Below, piece after piece: positions 1-6,846 of a stretch of 10,930 nucleotides of DNA. Under the pieces are notes generated by a model, which did no database searches, was not told where the DNA came from, and worked only from the letters and a program-made list of their open reading frames with translations. This DNA is from Candidatus Bathyarchaeota archaeon (GTDB taxonomy: Archaea; Thermoproteota; Bathyarchaeia; RBG-16-48-13; JAGMEO01). Made by a program: the position numbers and the translations under genes. Location of the stretch: the NCBI GenBank assembly GCA_030602965.1, contig JAUVYS010000033.1:1-10930 (forward strand), in the 5' to 3' direction. The first letter of the stretch is position 1. Every line of letters starts with the position of its first letter.

Positions 1-440
1 TCTTTTGGAGTAGCTTTTCCAAGTAGACTGACCAAGAGGTTTAATTTTTCATCTAATGACCCATTGCCAGTGGTGTGGGCGATCTTGTCGAAGACTTTGT
101 AAACCTCCAAGGTTTCAAGAGGTGTATCAGATAGAGGTGTAGATTTTAGCAGTTCCTCTGTGGTTGTTCCTAAATCTCCCGTTCTTCTCCATTCACTGAC
201 CACTTTTTCCTTTTCTACTCCTGACGCTTTTGAAACAGCGTTGATAACCATCTTTTCTGCCATCCCAAGTTCGATGCCCATAAAGTCTGGGTATAATTTT
301 CCTTGAGTAAGATAGGAAATTTTACTTATGAGTTCCTTTGGTGTCTGTGATATCAATTTTACGAGAAGATCTGTCATCTTCAACCTCTTAGTTGTTCCCT
401 CAATCTTCTCGTAAGCGTCTGCAATTAAGGAGTACTTCAA
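1..440 (-). CDS. lig: ATP-dependent DNA ligase, N-terminal part (partial, runs off left edge)
   Basis: Archaeal replicative and repair DNA ligase, which seals nicks by transferring AMP from ATP through an active-site lysine to the DNA 5' phosphate. Only about 146 N-terminal residues are here, covering the helical DNA-binding domain. The lysine (KxDG) motif would lie beyond the left edge. The family signature is clear: an opening of the type LIADAYEKIEGTTKRL, then SYLTQGKLYPDFMGIELG, then a GDLG segment, and finally LEVYKVFDKIAHTTGNGS. The first ATG (377-375) would cut off the conserved first helix. I therefore place the start at the in-frame TTG at 440-438, which gives MKYSLIADAYEK as in related ligases; the frame is closed by a stop at 485-483. 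It is divergent from the aldolase gene. Family assignment is very firm and the start is fairly firm. Confidence 0.93.
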   Translation of the reverse strand, partial: MKYSLIADAYEKIEGTTKRLKMTDLLVKLISQTPKELISKISYLTQGKLYPDFMGIELGMAEKMVINAVSKASGVEKEKVVSEWRRTGDLGTTTEELLKSTPLSDTPLETLEVYKVFDKIAHTTGNGSLDEKLNLLVSLLGKATPK

Positions 441-584
441 TTTGAAACCTAGATGATGATGGATAAAAGACGCAATTAAGACTTATGTTGGCAAACGATT
501 TTAATATTCAATCTCAGAACCTTCAGATTATCCAATATGCAAAGAAGCTTTATATGAAATAGAAAATGTGAGTTTAAGGTTGAA
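441..584. promoter_or_regulatory. Divergent intergenic promoter region
   Basis: This 144-base gap separates the divergent ligase (-) and aldolase (+) genes. For the aldolase, a TATA-like box TTTATATG lies at 549-556, centred about 33 bases before the GTG start, and a weak Shine-Dalgarno-like AAGGT lies at 576-580. I could not pick one convincing TATA box for the ligase. The boxes are read by eye from archaeal consensus. Confidence 0.5.
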
Positions 585-1214
585 GTGGTACATTTGAGTG
601 AAGTGCGAAAACTAAAAAAACAAATCGTCATGGTAACCCAGAGCCTCTATCAGAGAGGGCTGATCACAGCATGGGGAGGTAATGTGAGTGCACGGATTGA
701 GGGTGAAGATAAATGCTGGATTACACCAAGCGGTGTTTTCAAGAGAGATTTGAAACCAGCTTATTTAGTGAAGATCGACTTTGAGGGAAATGTTGTCGAA
801 GGCCTTTACAAGCCATCAATAGAAGTGCCTTTTCATACAGAAGTTTATAAACGAAGGCCAGATGTTAATGCGGTTGTCCATGCTCACAACCCTATCATAA
901 TGGGATTAGGCAATGCAGGTGTTAAAATCAAACCTGTGAATATTGAAGCTGCCACACTTGGTGAAGTTCCAATAATACCGTTTGCTTTACCTGGAACAAA
1001 GAAGTTAGCTCAAATAATCGGAGATAACATTGGAAATCATAAGGCCATGATCATGAAAAACCACGGTGTTGTTGCAGTAGGTAAGAACTTGATAGACGCC
1101 ATGTCAATTGTAAATAACCTTGAAAACATATCACTAACTATGTTGACCTCACATTTGTTTGGAAATCTTGGAGAAATGTCTCCAGAAGATTTTGAAGCAG
1201 TCAAAAAAATGTAA
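585..1214 (+). CDS. Class II aldolase/adducin family protein (fuculose-phosphate aldolase-like)
   Basis: A zinc-dependent aldolase of the FucA/AraD family, expected to split or form a phosphorylated sugar giving dihydroxyacetone phosphate or a related three-carbon product in the cytoplasm. At 209 residues it is full length for the family. Visible motifs are GGNVSAR (31-37), ITPSG (46-50), the PSIE segment with the likely catalytic acid Glu80, the zinc pair His99 and His101 in VVHAHNP, and the third zinc ligand His160 in KNHGVVAVG. All catalytic residues are kept, so it should be active. The start is GTG at 585, with the AAGGT at 576-580 and the TATA-like box at 549-556 in support. It converges with the zinc-ribbon gene, leaving 37 bases between the stops. 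The substrate cannot be told from sequence; the nearby SIS and HAD genes fit phosphosugar use. Confidence 0.9.
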   Translation: MVHLSEVRKLKKQIVMVTQSLYQRGLITAWGGNVSARIEGEDKCWITPSGVFKRDLKPAYLVKIDFEGNVVEGLYKPSIEVPFHTEVYKRRPDVNAVVHAHNPIIMGLGNAGVKIKPVNIEAATLGEVPIIPFALPGTKKLAQIIGDNIGNHKAMIMKNHGVVAVGKNLIDAMSIVNNLENISLTMLTSHLFGNLGEMSPEDFEAVKKM

Positions 1215-1251
1215 TAATTAAAAAGATGAAGGCTTCGCAAAATTAATATAA

Positions 1252-1560
1252 CTACTTGAACTTTTTACCGCACTTGTAACAGAATTTGTGGTAGCTTAAA
1301 TTCTCTTCTTTACATTTGGGGCAGGCTATGGGTTTCTTATTGATGGATCTTCTAATATTTTCTCTTGCTGCGTTGAAAGCTTCTTCAACGTTTTTCGCGG
1401 CTTTTGAGAGAGCGTCTTCTATCTCCTGCTCCCAATTAGAACGATAAGCCCAATGAGGAGAAACACCTTCTTTAATACCCTTCTTTGTCCTGACGCCGCA
1501 TTTAAGACAGAAATTCGAGTCATCTGAAAGTTTTGAGCCACACTTAGAACAATAAACCAT
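1252..1560 (-). CDS. Double zinc-ribbon protein
   Basis: A small protein of 102 residues with two rubredoxin-like zinc ribbons joined by a charged helical linker. The N-terminal ribbon has paired Cys in CSKCG and CLKCG (about residues 4-22). The C-terminal ribbon has CPKC and CYKCG (about residues 80-98). The linker (about 38-73) is rich in Glu, Ala, Lys and Arg and probably forms a long helix. Such proteins are common in archaea and usually have no known function; binding of nucleic acid or protein is a guess. The start is ATG at 1560-1558 because GGTGAT (minus strand of 1566-1571) lies five bases upstream; an in-frame TTG sits one codon earlier. The likely TATA box (minus strand of 1593-1601) lies inside the dehydrogenase relic next door, which suggests that relic's 5' end is no longer used as coding sequence. 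Confidence 0.85.
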   Translation of the reverse strand: MVYCSKCGSKLSDDSNFCLKCGVRTKKGIKEGVSPHWAYRSNWEQEIEDALSKAAKNVEEAFNAARENIRRSINKKPIACPKCKEENLSYHKFCYKCGKKFK

Positions 1561-1565
1561 CAACT

Positions 1566-1601
1566 ATCACCATGTTAAACTTATTATGATACTTATATTA
1601 A
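1566..1601 (-). promoter_or_regulatory. Promoter and Shine-Dalgarno of the zinc-ribbon gene
   Basis: On the minus strand, a TATA-like TTAATATAA (1601-1593) is followed after about 22 bases by GGTGAT (1571-1566), then five bases and the ATG. GGTGAT pairs well with the anti-Shine-Dalgarno end of 16S rRNA and fixes the start at 1560 over the TTG at 1563. Confidence 0.6.
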
Positions 1602-2080
1602 ACTTATTTCTGAATCATTTTTTAGAGGAAGAGATTTTGTCAAATGAGGGTGTTAGAAAAGAATTTGATTATGACCAAATGTTTTCATTAACTTTGAATA
1701 TAAAAATGGTGGCCTCGGTCAGGTTTCTCACGATAAATGGTTTTGATATGCGTGCAACTTACTGGATTATTGGAGCTAAAGCTACTATGTTAGGAAGATC
1801 TATTTACTCAGAGGAAGGCAACTGGGCTGAAAGATTTTTCAAACCTCAGCAGAAAGACATTATGAGTGATAGAGACCCAAAGATCGTTCAAAAGAGAAAA
1901 TTTGGAGAAGAGATGTATGAGATGGTAAGTATCCAAGAACATGTTAAAAATTTTGTTGACAGCATAATAAAAGGTGAAGAGCCTTTAGTAAGTGGTGTTG
2001 ATGGTCGTAAGTCAGTTGAAATAGGTATTGCTGCTGAAAAATCTGTAATAGTTGGAGAACCTGTAAAATTACCTTTGTAA
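1586..2080 (+). pseudogene. Gfo/Idh/MocA oxidoreductase, C-terminal fragment (relic A)
   Basis: The open frame has 164 codons, but only the C-terminal half of a Gfo/Idh/MocA-type NAD(P)-dependent sugar or inositol dehydrogenase is recognisable. This covers the substrate-domain strands (about residues 28-75) and the typical end: HVKNFVDSIIKGEEPLVSG, then DGRKSVEIGIAAEKS, then GEPVKLPL. The N-terminal Rossmann domain with its GxGxxG motif and the catalytic EKP/lysine region are missing. Family members have about 330-400 residues. The first 25 or so residues look like read-through and overlap the promoter of the divergent zinc-ribbon gene. I therefore call it a truncated, probably inactive remnant, although the C-terminal part has stayed open. 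Its last 65 bases recur at 6856-6920 with only two differences. Confidence 0.75.
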
Positions 2081-2194
2081 CTAGGAGCACATTTTCTGCG
2101 TCTGAATAATAGTTGTACAGTGAGAATTATTTTTAATGACAAATCCACAGATATAGTTTTAATATCAAAAATTGGTATTAATATGGGTTCGAGT
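2006..2194 (+). repeat. Long direct repeat, copy A
   Basis: This stretch matches 6847-7030 in the same orientation. The first 65 bases (2015-2079 against 6856-6920) agree at 63 positions and encode the dehydrogenase tail up to its stop. The following 110 or so bases are less alike but alignable with small gaps. They include GAGAATTATT, then a block around TGACAAA-CCACAGAT, then ATCAAAAATTGGTAT and TTCGAGT. It shows duplication of a dehydrogenase-tail plus following-ORF unit. Confidence 0.85.
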
Positions 2195-2215
2195 GAATAT
2201 TTGAACTCAATATAG
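2135..2215 (+). pseudogene. Truncated relic of the unknown ORF seen intact at 6953-7447
   Basis: Read from 2135, this stretch gives NDKSTDIVLISKIGI, then NMGSSEYLNSI and a TAG stop at 2213-2215. The intact homologue begins SDKTTDVILMSKIGI, then DPDSSNNEN. The match holds in a single frame for about 20 codons without gaps, and then copy A stops. Upstream, copy A carries two extra bases relative to copy B, so the N-terminal frame is also broken. A faint similarity may continue to about 2260 in a shifted frame, but I am unsure of it. No product is expected. Confidence 0.6.
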
Positions 2216-2402
2216 TGAATGTAATTTGTTAACAGAAACTGCGCGCACAAATTTCTCGAGAGCACAGATAAGTGGAAAGGACCAAGTGGAAAGCTGGAAA
2301 ACACATAAAACAGTTGCATGATCTGTGCAATCTTTGCTAGTGCGGTAAAATTTAAAAATTTTCGTTAATACATTTATTAAAAAAATTGGGTTGATTAAAA
2401 AA
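2216..2402 (+). promoter_or_regulatory. Intergenic region with TATA box of the SIS gene
   Basis: This gap contains no supported gene. A strong AT box, with core TTTAAAAA at 2351-2358 inside the symmetric run 2347-2362, sits about 48 bases before the ATG of the SIS gene and would give a leader of about 23 bases. A short direct repeat AAGTGGAAAG occurs at about 2270 and 2284. An 8-bp palindrome TGCGCGCA lies at 2240-2247. Confidence 0.5.
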
Positions 2403-3188
2403 ATGGTTAATGATGTTTTAGCTTCGATGCAGTACATACAAAAAGTAAAAGAGATTTTCAAAAAAGTTGAGGAGACTCAGTTAAAAAAAATTTTGATGGC
2501 TGCAGAAATTATCAGTGACTGCATGATTGACGGTGGGGTCTTACATGCTTTTGGAACAAGCCACTCTCATATTCTTTGTCAGGAGATATTTGAAAGAGCT
2601 GGGGGATTTGCTTCAGTGAATTGTATAGGAATGTACAGTATAACTAAAAGCTCGGGTATCAGTGGACAAGTCGAAAGGCTTGAGGGCTATGCGACTGTGT
2701 TACTGGATTACCATGGCATCTCGAAAAACGACATCATGTTAGTAGTATCAAACTCAGGGACGAATCCAACAACTGTCGAAGCAGCACTTGTAGCGAAGGA
2801 ACGTGGATTGAAAGTTATTGCCATTACTAGCATAGAACATACCAAGGCTTTTCCTTCACGTCATTCAAGTGGTAAACGGTTGTTCGAGATATCCGACATA
2901 GTTATTGACAATTGTGGGATTGCAGGAGATGCCATTCTTAAATTGGATGGTATAAAAGCAAAAGTTTCATCGACATCGACAGTGGTTGGTGTATTTATTA
3001 TTAATACGATGATGGCTCAAGTAGCTCAGAACATGATTGAGAAGGGTGTTGAACCCCCTATACTTATGAGTTATACAGGTTATCCTGGTGTATCTTCTGA
3101 AGAGTTAGAAAAACATAAACGTGAACTGTTTTCCCGGTACAGTTCCAAAATCATTCATTATTTTCAATATAGAAAAAAAGAGCTTTAA
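2403..3188 (+). CDS. SIS-domain sugar isomerase family protein (UPF0309-like)
   Basis: A complete single-SIS-domain protein of 261 residues. This fold binds phosphorylated sugars, and the closest group I recognise is the UPF0309 'sugar isomerase domain' family, related to MurNAc-6-phosphate etherase and GmhA. Visible features are FGTSHSH (50-56), the family block EIFERAGG (61-68), VERLEGYATVLLDYHGI, the sugar-phosphate loop SNSGTNPTTVE (116-126), ITSIEHTKAFPSRH (141-154) and VIDNCGIAGDA (167-177). It ends with the typical EKGVEPPILMS region. ATG at 2403 is preferred over the in-frame TTG at 2391, though no ribosome-binding site decides it. The cytoplasmic substrate is unknown, probably a (amino)sugar phosphate. 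A second member of the family enters at the right edge (10751-10930). Confidence 0.88.
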   Translation: MVNDVLASMQYIQKVKEIFKKVEETQLKKILMAAEIISDCMIDGGVLHAFGTSHSHILCQEIFERAGGFASVNCIGMYSITKSSGISGQVERLEGYATVLLDYHGISKNDIMLVVSNSGTNPTTVEAALVAKERGLKVIAITSIEHTKAFPSRHSSGKRLFEISDIVIDNCGIAGDAILKLDGIKAKVSSTSTVVGVFIINTMMAQVAQNMIEKGVEPPILMSYTGYPGVSSEELEKHKRELFSRYSSKIIHYFQYRKKEL

Positions 3189-3387
3189 GATAGATTCATA
3201 TTAAAACAATATTAGTTTAAGACTTGTATTATCATACTTCTATGAATTTTTCCCTCTTTCTCTTTTTTTCAATCTAAACTGGAATTCTGAGTTTTAGAGT
3301 GACTTTTGAAGATTTTTTCTATAATCTCGCTGACACGAAGTATTTTCATCGAAAGTTTTTTTTGTGACTCTTCATTATTTCTTCTAC
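3189..3387. other. Intergenic stretch, terminator-like T tract and AT box
   Basis: No gene is seen here. A pyrimidine-rich stretch at about 3247-3270 with T5 and T7 runs is suitable for archaeal termination after the SIS gene. A TATA-like CTATAAT at about 3320 could serve the following amidohydrolase with a leader of some 45 bases. Both are read by eye. Confidence 0.35.
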
Positions 3388-4800
3388 ATGTCTACTAAAG
3401 ATGTTGCACTGGATTGGATTTCTGAGAATAGTACACGTATTATTGAGATTAGCGATAAGATATGGGAGTATGCAGAGCTTCCGTTAAAAGAATACAAATC
3501 TTCCAACTTGTTAATGTCTGAATTACAGAAACATGGCTACAAGGTTACTCGGGGTGTTGCTGATTTACCAACAGCTTTTATTGCAAGTTATGGTGAGGGT
3601 GAACCAGTAATAGGAATATTGGGTGAGTATGACGCCCTTCCAGGGTTATCTCAGAAACCAATACCAAGGAAGGAGCCTTTAAAGAATGGCGCTCCTGGAC
3701 ATGGCTGTGGTCACAACATTCATGGTACATCAGGAATTGCTGCAGCTATTGCTGTTAAAACTGCTATTGAAAAAGATGCGCATGGTAGTGTAAAATTCTT
3801 TGGTTGCCCAGCGGAGGAGACTGTTATTGGCAAGGTGTTTATGGTTCAAGAAGGAGTATTTGACAATGTGGACACGGTCTTAAGTCATCATCCAGGGTCA
3901 ATGAATGCTGCCGATCTATTGAGCACCAATGCAATGAACTCAGTAAAGTTTCATTTCAAAGGTATTGCCGCCCACGCTGCCAGCTCTCCAGATCAAGGCA
4001 AGAGTGCCTTGGATGCTGTTGAATTGATGAATACTGGTGTGAATTTTCTGAGAGAGCATGTGATTCAAGAAGCCAGGATCCACTATGTTATTGAGGATGG
4101 TGGTAAAGCACCAAATATCGTGCCTTCACGTGCGAATTCATGGTATTATATTAGGGCTCCTGAGAGGTGGCAAGTAGAATCCATCTATAACAAAGTTCTC
4201 AATATCGCTAAGGGAGCGGATTTGATGGTTGGAACAACTCATGAAGTCCAGTTCATCACAGGCACACACAATAAACTACCAAATGTAAAATTGAGCGAGT
4301 TAGTCACGGAAAACATGAGGATGATTGGGGCACCAGAGTATTCAAAAGAGGAGTTGGATTTCGCAAAGAAAATAGCTGATACTATCCCCTTAGAAGAGAA
4401 AAAAAATGCTTTAAAAAAGAAGAAGATACTTCAATGGGAGAAATTGGTAGATGTAGTAATAGATACAAGCATCCACGAACCTTGGGGTCTTGGCGAAACA
4501 TTAACTGCGTCTACTGATGTTGGGGATGTAAGCTGGAAAACACCTACAATCGAGTTCTGGACCGCTACTTATCCACTAGGAATACCAGGCCATTCTTGGC
4601 AAAAAGTAGCTGTTTCCAAAACAAGCCTGGGTCATAAATCATTGATCTTTGCTGCGAAAGTACTTGCTGGTTCTGCAATTGATCTATTGACAAACAACAC
4701 TCTGTTAAAAGAGGTTCACACCGCATTTCTAGAAAGTAAAAAGAATAAAATTTACAAGTCACCTCTTCCCCCAGATGCAAAACCGCCTATTCCTGATTAA
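3388..4800 (+). CDS. M20 family amidohydrolase, AbgB-like (p-aminobenzoyl-glutamate hydrolase subunit B-like)
   Basis: A dinuclear-metal peptidase-fold hydrolase of 470 residues, close to the 481 of E. coli AbgB, and it follows that protein along its whole length. AbgB together with AbgA hydrolyses p-aminobenzoyl-glutamate from folate breakdown. Many archaeal relatives act on N-acyl amino acids or dipeptides, so the substrate here is open. Motifs are IGILGEYDALPGLSQ, the metal site GHGCGHNIHGTSG, FFGCPAEET with the catalytic Glu pair, SHHPG, the dimerisation-domain segment GIAAHAASSPDQGKSALDA, STDVGDVSW and the late PGHSWQ. All expected residues are present. The start is ATG at 3388, which aligns with family N-termini; GTG at 3364 would add an odd aromatic stretch. 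No AbgA-like partner lies nearby, and AbgB relatives without one are common. Confidence 0.92.
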   Translation: MSTKDVALDWISENSTRIIEISDKIWEYAELPLKEYKSSNLLMSELQKHGYKVTRGVADLPTAFIASYGEGEPVIGILGEYDALPGLSQKPIPRKEPLKNGAPGHGCGHNIHGTSGIAAAIAVKTAIEKDAHGSVKFFGCPAEETVIGKVFMVQEGVFDNVDTVLSHHPGSMNAADLLSTNAMNSVKFHFKGIAAHAASSPDQGKSALDAVELMNTGVNFLREHVIQEARIHYVIEDGGKAPNIVPSRANSWYYIRAPERWQVESIYNKVLNIAKGADLMVGTTHEVQFITGTHNKLPNVKLSELVTENMRMIGAPEYSKEELDFAKKIADTIPLEEKKNALKKKKILQWEKLVDVVIDTSIHEPWGLGETLTASTDVGDVSWKTPTIEFWTATYPLGIPGHSWQKVAVSKTSLGHKSLIFAAKVLAGSAIDLLTNNTLLKEVHTAFLESKKNKIYKSPLPPDAKPPIPD

Positions 4801-4906
4801 TATCTGCTAGCTCATTCCAATCGTTTGCAGGAGTAATGATGTAATTCAAAATGTTAATAAAAAAGATTTAAGTAGCAATTTTTTTTCATTTAACAGTTTA
4901 CTGTGA
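4801..4906 (+). promoter_or_regulatory. Intergenic promoter of the HAD gene
   Basis: A TATA-like GATTTAAG at 4865-4872 lies about 40 bases before the ATG at 4907 and is followed by a T-rich run that would also end transcripts from the amidohydrolase. The leader would be only about 12 bases, and no Shine-Dalgarno sequence is seen. Confidence 0.5.
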
Positions 4907-5596
4907 ATGGCTATGAAATTAAAAGCAGTCATATTCGATTTAGATGATACTTTGTTAAATTTCGGAAGAAATGTAGATTGGAAAAACATGAGAAGGGAGG
5001 TCGTTGAACATTACCTTAAAAGAACCATGCCTGTCGAAGTTGTAGCAGAATACAGCAGTCCATTACTTCTCTATGCTAGGATGTTTGAATTTGGTAAAAA
5101 ATTCATGTCACATGAAGAAGTGTTGAAACTTCAACAAGAAGTGAATATGATTATCGAAAAATATGAGCTTCAAGTAGTAGAGAAAGCTGCTATTATTCCT
5201 GGAAGTATAGAAGTTCTGGAATGGGTGAAAAAAGAAGATTTGAAGATAGGTATTATCACTCTTCAAGGCAGAAAAGTAGTCCAAAGGATGATGATGAAAT
5301 ATAAAATACGCAGTTTTGCTGATGCTGTTTATTATCGGGAGTCACCTGGGAGACCTAAACCATATCCTGATCATTTATTGAATTGCGTAAAAGAATTAGG
5401 TTGTAATACAAATGAAGTAATTTTTATTGGAGACCACACTTCCGATATGTTTGCAGCCAGAAAAGCGGGAATTTATACAATTTGTATAGACGTTTATAAA
5501 GAGGTTTTTTCAAAAGAAGAACTTAGAAAAGCCGGTGCAAAACAAATCGTAGACAGTATATTCGAGATACCCAATATAATCAACAAGCTCATGTGA
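4907..5596 (+). CDS. HAD-superfamily phosphatase (phosphoglycolate phosphatase-like)
   Basis: A cytoplasmic haloacid dehalogenase-type hydrolase of 229 residues that removes phosphate through an aspartyl intermediate. Motif I is DLDDTL with nucleophile Asp11 and acid/base Asp13. Motif II is Thr118 in IITLQGRK, motif III is Lys151 in GRPKPYPD, and motif IV is GDHTSD with Asp176 and Asp180. A helical cap (about 20-95) fits the Gph/beta-phosphoglucomutase branch. All catalytic residues are intact. Two ATGs (4907 and 4913) could start it; the first is used, and the second would also give a good N-terminus. It is the last live gene of a + strand run and ends eight bases before the relic on the opposite strand. 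It may dephosphorylate a sugar phosphate, but HAD substrates cannot be read from sequence. Confidence 0.88.
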   Translation: MAMKLKAVIFDLDDTLLNFGRNVDWKNMRREVVEHYLKRTMPVEVVAEYSSPLLLYARMFEFGKKFMSHEEVLKLQQEVNMIIEKYELQVVEKAAIIPGSIEVLEWVKKEDLKIGIITLQGRKVVQRMMMKYKIRSFADAVYYRESPGRPKPYPDHLLNCVKELGCNTNEVIFIGDHTSDMFAARKAGIYTICIDVYKEVFSKEELRKAGAKQIVDSIFEIPNIINKLM

Positions 5597-5604
5597 AAGA
5601 CAAT

Positions 5605-5850
5605 TTACGTCAGAACCCTTGTTTCAATTTTAAAGGAAGGCATTAATCGCGCGCGCGATAAGGTTATACCCCCCGCTCTTTTTCCTTCCTCCAATCCAAT
5701 ATAAGTGTCATCGATCTTAAGTACACTTAATGGGTTTTGTATATCAAAATGTTTCATAGTTTCAATTATCATAAGTTGGTTAGGTCTACTTTTTCCCGCC
5801 ATTTCTGAGCAAAGCCAATAATCAATAAAACCTTTTTTCTCCCACTTAGG
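5605..5850 (-). pseudogene. PhnX/phosphonatase-like HAD C-terminal fragment
   Basis: Read on the minus strand from about 5850, the frame gives KKGFIDYWLCSEMAGKSRP, then LMIIETMKHF and KIDDTYIGLEEGKRAGGITL. This is the C-terminal part of a phosphonoacetaldehyde hydrolase or phosphonatase-like HAD, whose members have a segment of the type AGRPAPWMIFRAME, then VGDTxxDIEEGxNAG. The N-terminal half with the nucleophilic Asp and Schiff-base Lys is absent. The motif IV glycine and one metal Asp are changed (VGDT to IDDT, and D to G in the following position). The frame has no proper start: the first Met (5802) lies inside the conserved region. The end is also abnormal, with an alternating GC tract at 5646-5659. 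It is a dead fragment, out of frame with the fragment it is joined to. Confidence 0.7.
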
Positions 5851-6149
5851 TGACCAATTATTCCTTTACCAGAAGCATAATCTACATCAATTCTGTTAAC
5901 ACCAACACCAAACTTCACTATCCCTTTTAACTTCTTTACCAATTTTAATAGTTCTGCATGTAGATAGGATTTCATAATAATAACCAAGTCCGCATCAATA
6001 ATCTGCGTAGTGATTGTAGAATTGTCTTCCTCTACAAAAACAATTTCGCTATTAATCGATAATTCCTTCCACTCTTGTAGTAATAAATCATGGGCTATCT
6101 GGTTCTGCTTCAATCCAAGACCATAAGCTAGAATCTTCCATTTCCTCAT
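5851..6149 (-). pseudogene. D-2-hydroxyacid dehydrogenase, N-terminal fragment
   Basis: The minus-strand frame starting with ATG at 6149 gives 126 codons. About the first 98 resemble the N-terminal substrate-domain part of D-isomer-specific 2-hydroxyacid dehydrogenases. They include IIDADLVIIMKSYLHAELL, then KLKGIVKFGVGVNRIDVDYA and SGKGI, which matches the usual LKxIxRxGVGxDNIDxxxA followed by a KGI segment. The following NAD-binding domain with GxGxxG and the catalytic Arg, Glu and His are missing. After codon 98 (about 5856) similarity stops and the frame runs over the HAD fragment to a stop at 5769. Family members have about 310-340 residues, so under a third is left. The start may be genuine, but an active product is not expected. 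Confidence 0.7.
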
Positions 6150-6231
6150 TCAATACATTAAGTAGATATAAGAAGTTGCGCGAAATAAACCTTTAACTCT
6201 AATCACATCAAATAATATTGATGATTCGAAA
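6150..6231 (+). promoter_or_regulatory. Intergenic gap between dehydrogenase relic and DUF296 gene
   Basis: This gap holds only possible promoter sequence. A weak TATA-like CCTTTAAC near 6191-6198 is spaced suitably for the gene starting at 6232. No Shine-Dalgarno sequence is seen. Confidence 0.3.
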
Positions 6232-6600
6232 ATGGACTTGATTAAAGCAAGAATAAAGAACGTATTCAACATAAAATTGTCAGAAGGAAAGGATCTATTA
6301 AACGCTATAAGAGAAATTGCCAATAAATATAATATCGAGTCTGGATCTTTCTTTGCCTTCGGCACCCTAAAAAAGGCACATATGAGTTACTATAAACCTA
6401 AATTAACGCCATATGTAAGAGAAGAACCATTAGAGATTATTTCGTGTGTTGGTACAATTAAAAAATCAGGAAAAGACCTGAGTGTCCACAGTCATATTTG
6501 TGTTGCAGATTTCAAATTGAACTGTTATGGCGGGCACCTTCTCGAAGGCAGCATCGTAGACGCTTTAGCGGACATCACGGTATTTCAATATACCAAATAA
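6232..6600 (+). CDS. PPC/DUF296 domain protein
   Basis: A single-domain protein of 122 residues of the PPC (plants and prokaryotes conserved, DUF296) family. In plants this domain sits behind AT-hook DNA-binding motifs. The free-standing prokaryotic form is a small trimer of unknown function, sometimes suggested to bind a metal or regulate. The N-terminal part gives ARIKNVFNIKLSEGKDLL, then the IESGSFFAFGTLKKA core. The conserved histidines appear as VHSHICVAD (His86, His88) and GGHLLEG (His102). It ends at VFQYTK, perhaps 10-15 residues shorter than many relatives, but without a visible frameshift. ATG at 6232 fits the family N-terminus. It stands alone between two relic zones. Confidence 0.85.
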   Translation: MDLIKARIKNVFNIKLSEGKDLLNAIREIANKYNIESGSFFAFGTLKKAHMSYYKPKLTPYVREEPLEIISCVGTIKKSGKDLSVHSHICVADFKLNCYGGHLLEGSIVDALADITVFQYTK

Positions 6601-6658
6601 AAAAATGGAAGAGTGAAAAACTTCTTTTAATAAATTCTCGGGGTAAAATTGTAAAATA

Positions 6659-6845
6659 TTATAATTTGACGACCTGAGATAGTTTACTCGGAGAATCTGG
6701 GTTCAATCCTTTTATCAAGAGCTTATAGCAACCCATTAATTGTAAGAAGGACATATAAGCGGTGATTCTTGTATATTCGTTAATACCTGAATTTATAGAA
6801 ACAGTGAAATCGGCTTTGTTAACATCTTTTTCATAAATAGTCATC
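6659..6845 (-). pseudogene. GlmS-like SIS sugar isomerase, C-terminal fragment
   Basis: On the minus strand this reads NKADFTVSINSGINEYTRI, then MSFLQLMGCYKLLIKGLNPD and SPSKLSQVVKL followed by TAA. The end is the hallmark of the SIS domains of glucosamine-6-phosphate synthase and its relatives, where a segment like PLQLLAYYxAxxRGxNPDxPRNLxKVV closes the protein. Only about 60 residues are left of a family of 330-610. The frame before them runs straight into the dehydrogenase tail on the other strand at about 6846, so the N-terminal remainder has been lost by rearrangement. It differs in type from the UPF0309-like SIS proteins in this window. Not expected to be functional. Confidence 0.7.
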
Positions 6846-6846
6846 G

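Noticed and set aside
2184..2197. GGGTTCGAGT, resembling a tRNA T-arm
   Set aside because: No matching 3' arm, acceptor stem or anticodon arm can be built. The segment belongs to the duplicated ORF.
1888..2461. Two overlapping minus-strand open frames across the dehydrogenase relic and the SIS promoter
   Set aside because: They lie antisense to a recognisable protein relic and a promoter, have no family features, and show unlikely composition.
3364..3387. Upstream GTG start for the AbgB-like gene
   Set aside because: The eight extra residues are aromatic-rich and do not match family N-termini, and ATG at 3388 fits.
6150..6365. Minus-strand open frame of 71 codons
   Set aside because: It overlaps the start of the DUF296 gene in antisense and shows no protein-like pattern.
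6706..6718. GGGTTCAATCC, resembling a tRNA T-arm
   Set aside because: On the other strand it encodes part of the conserved GLNPD end of the SIS fragment, and no cloverleaf forms around it.
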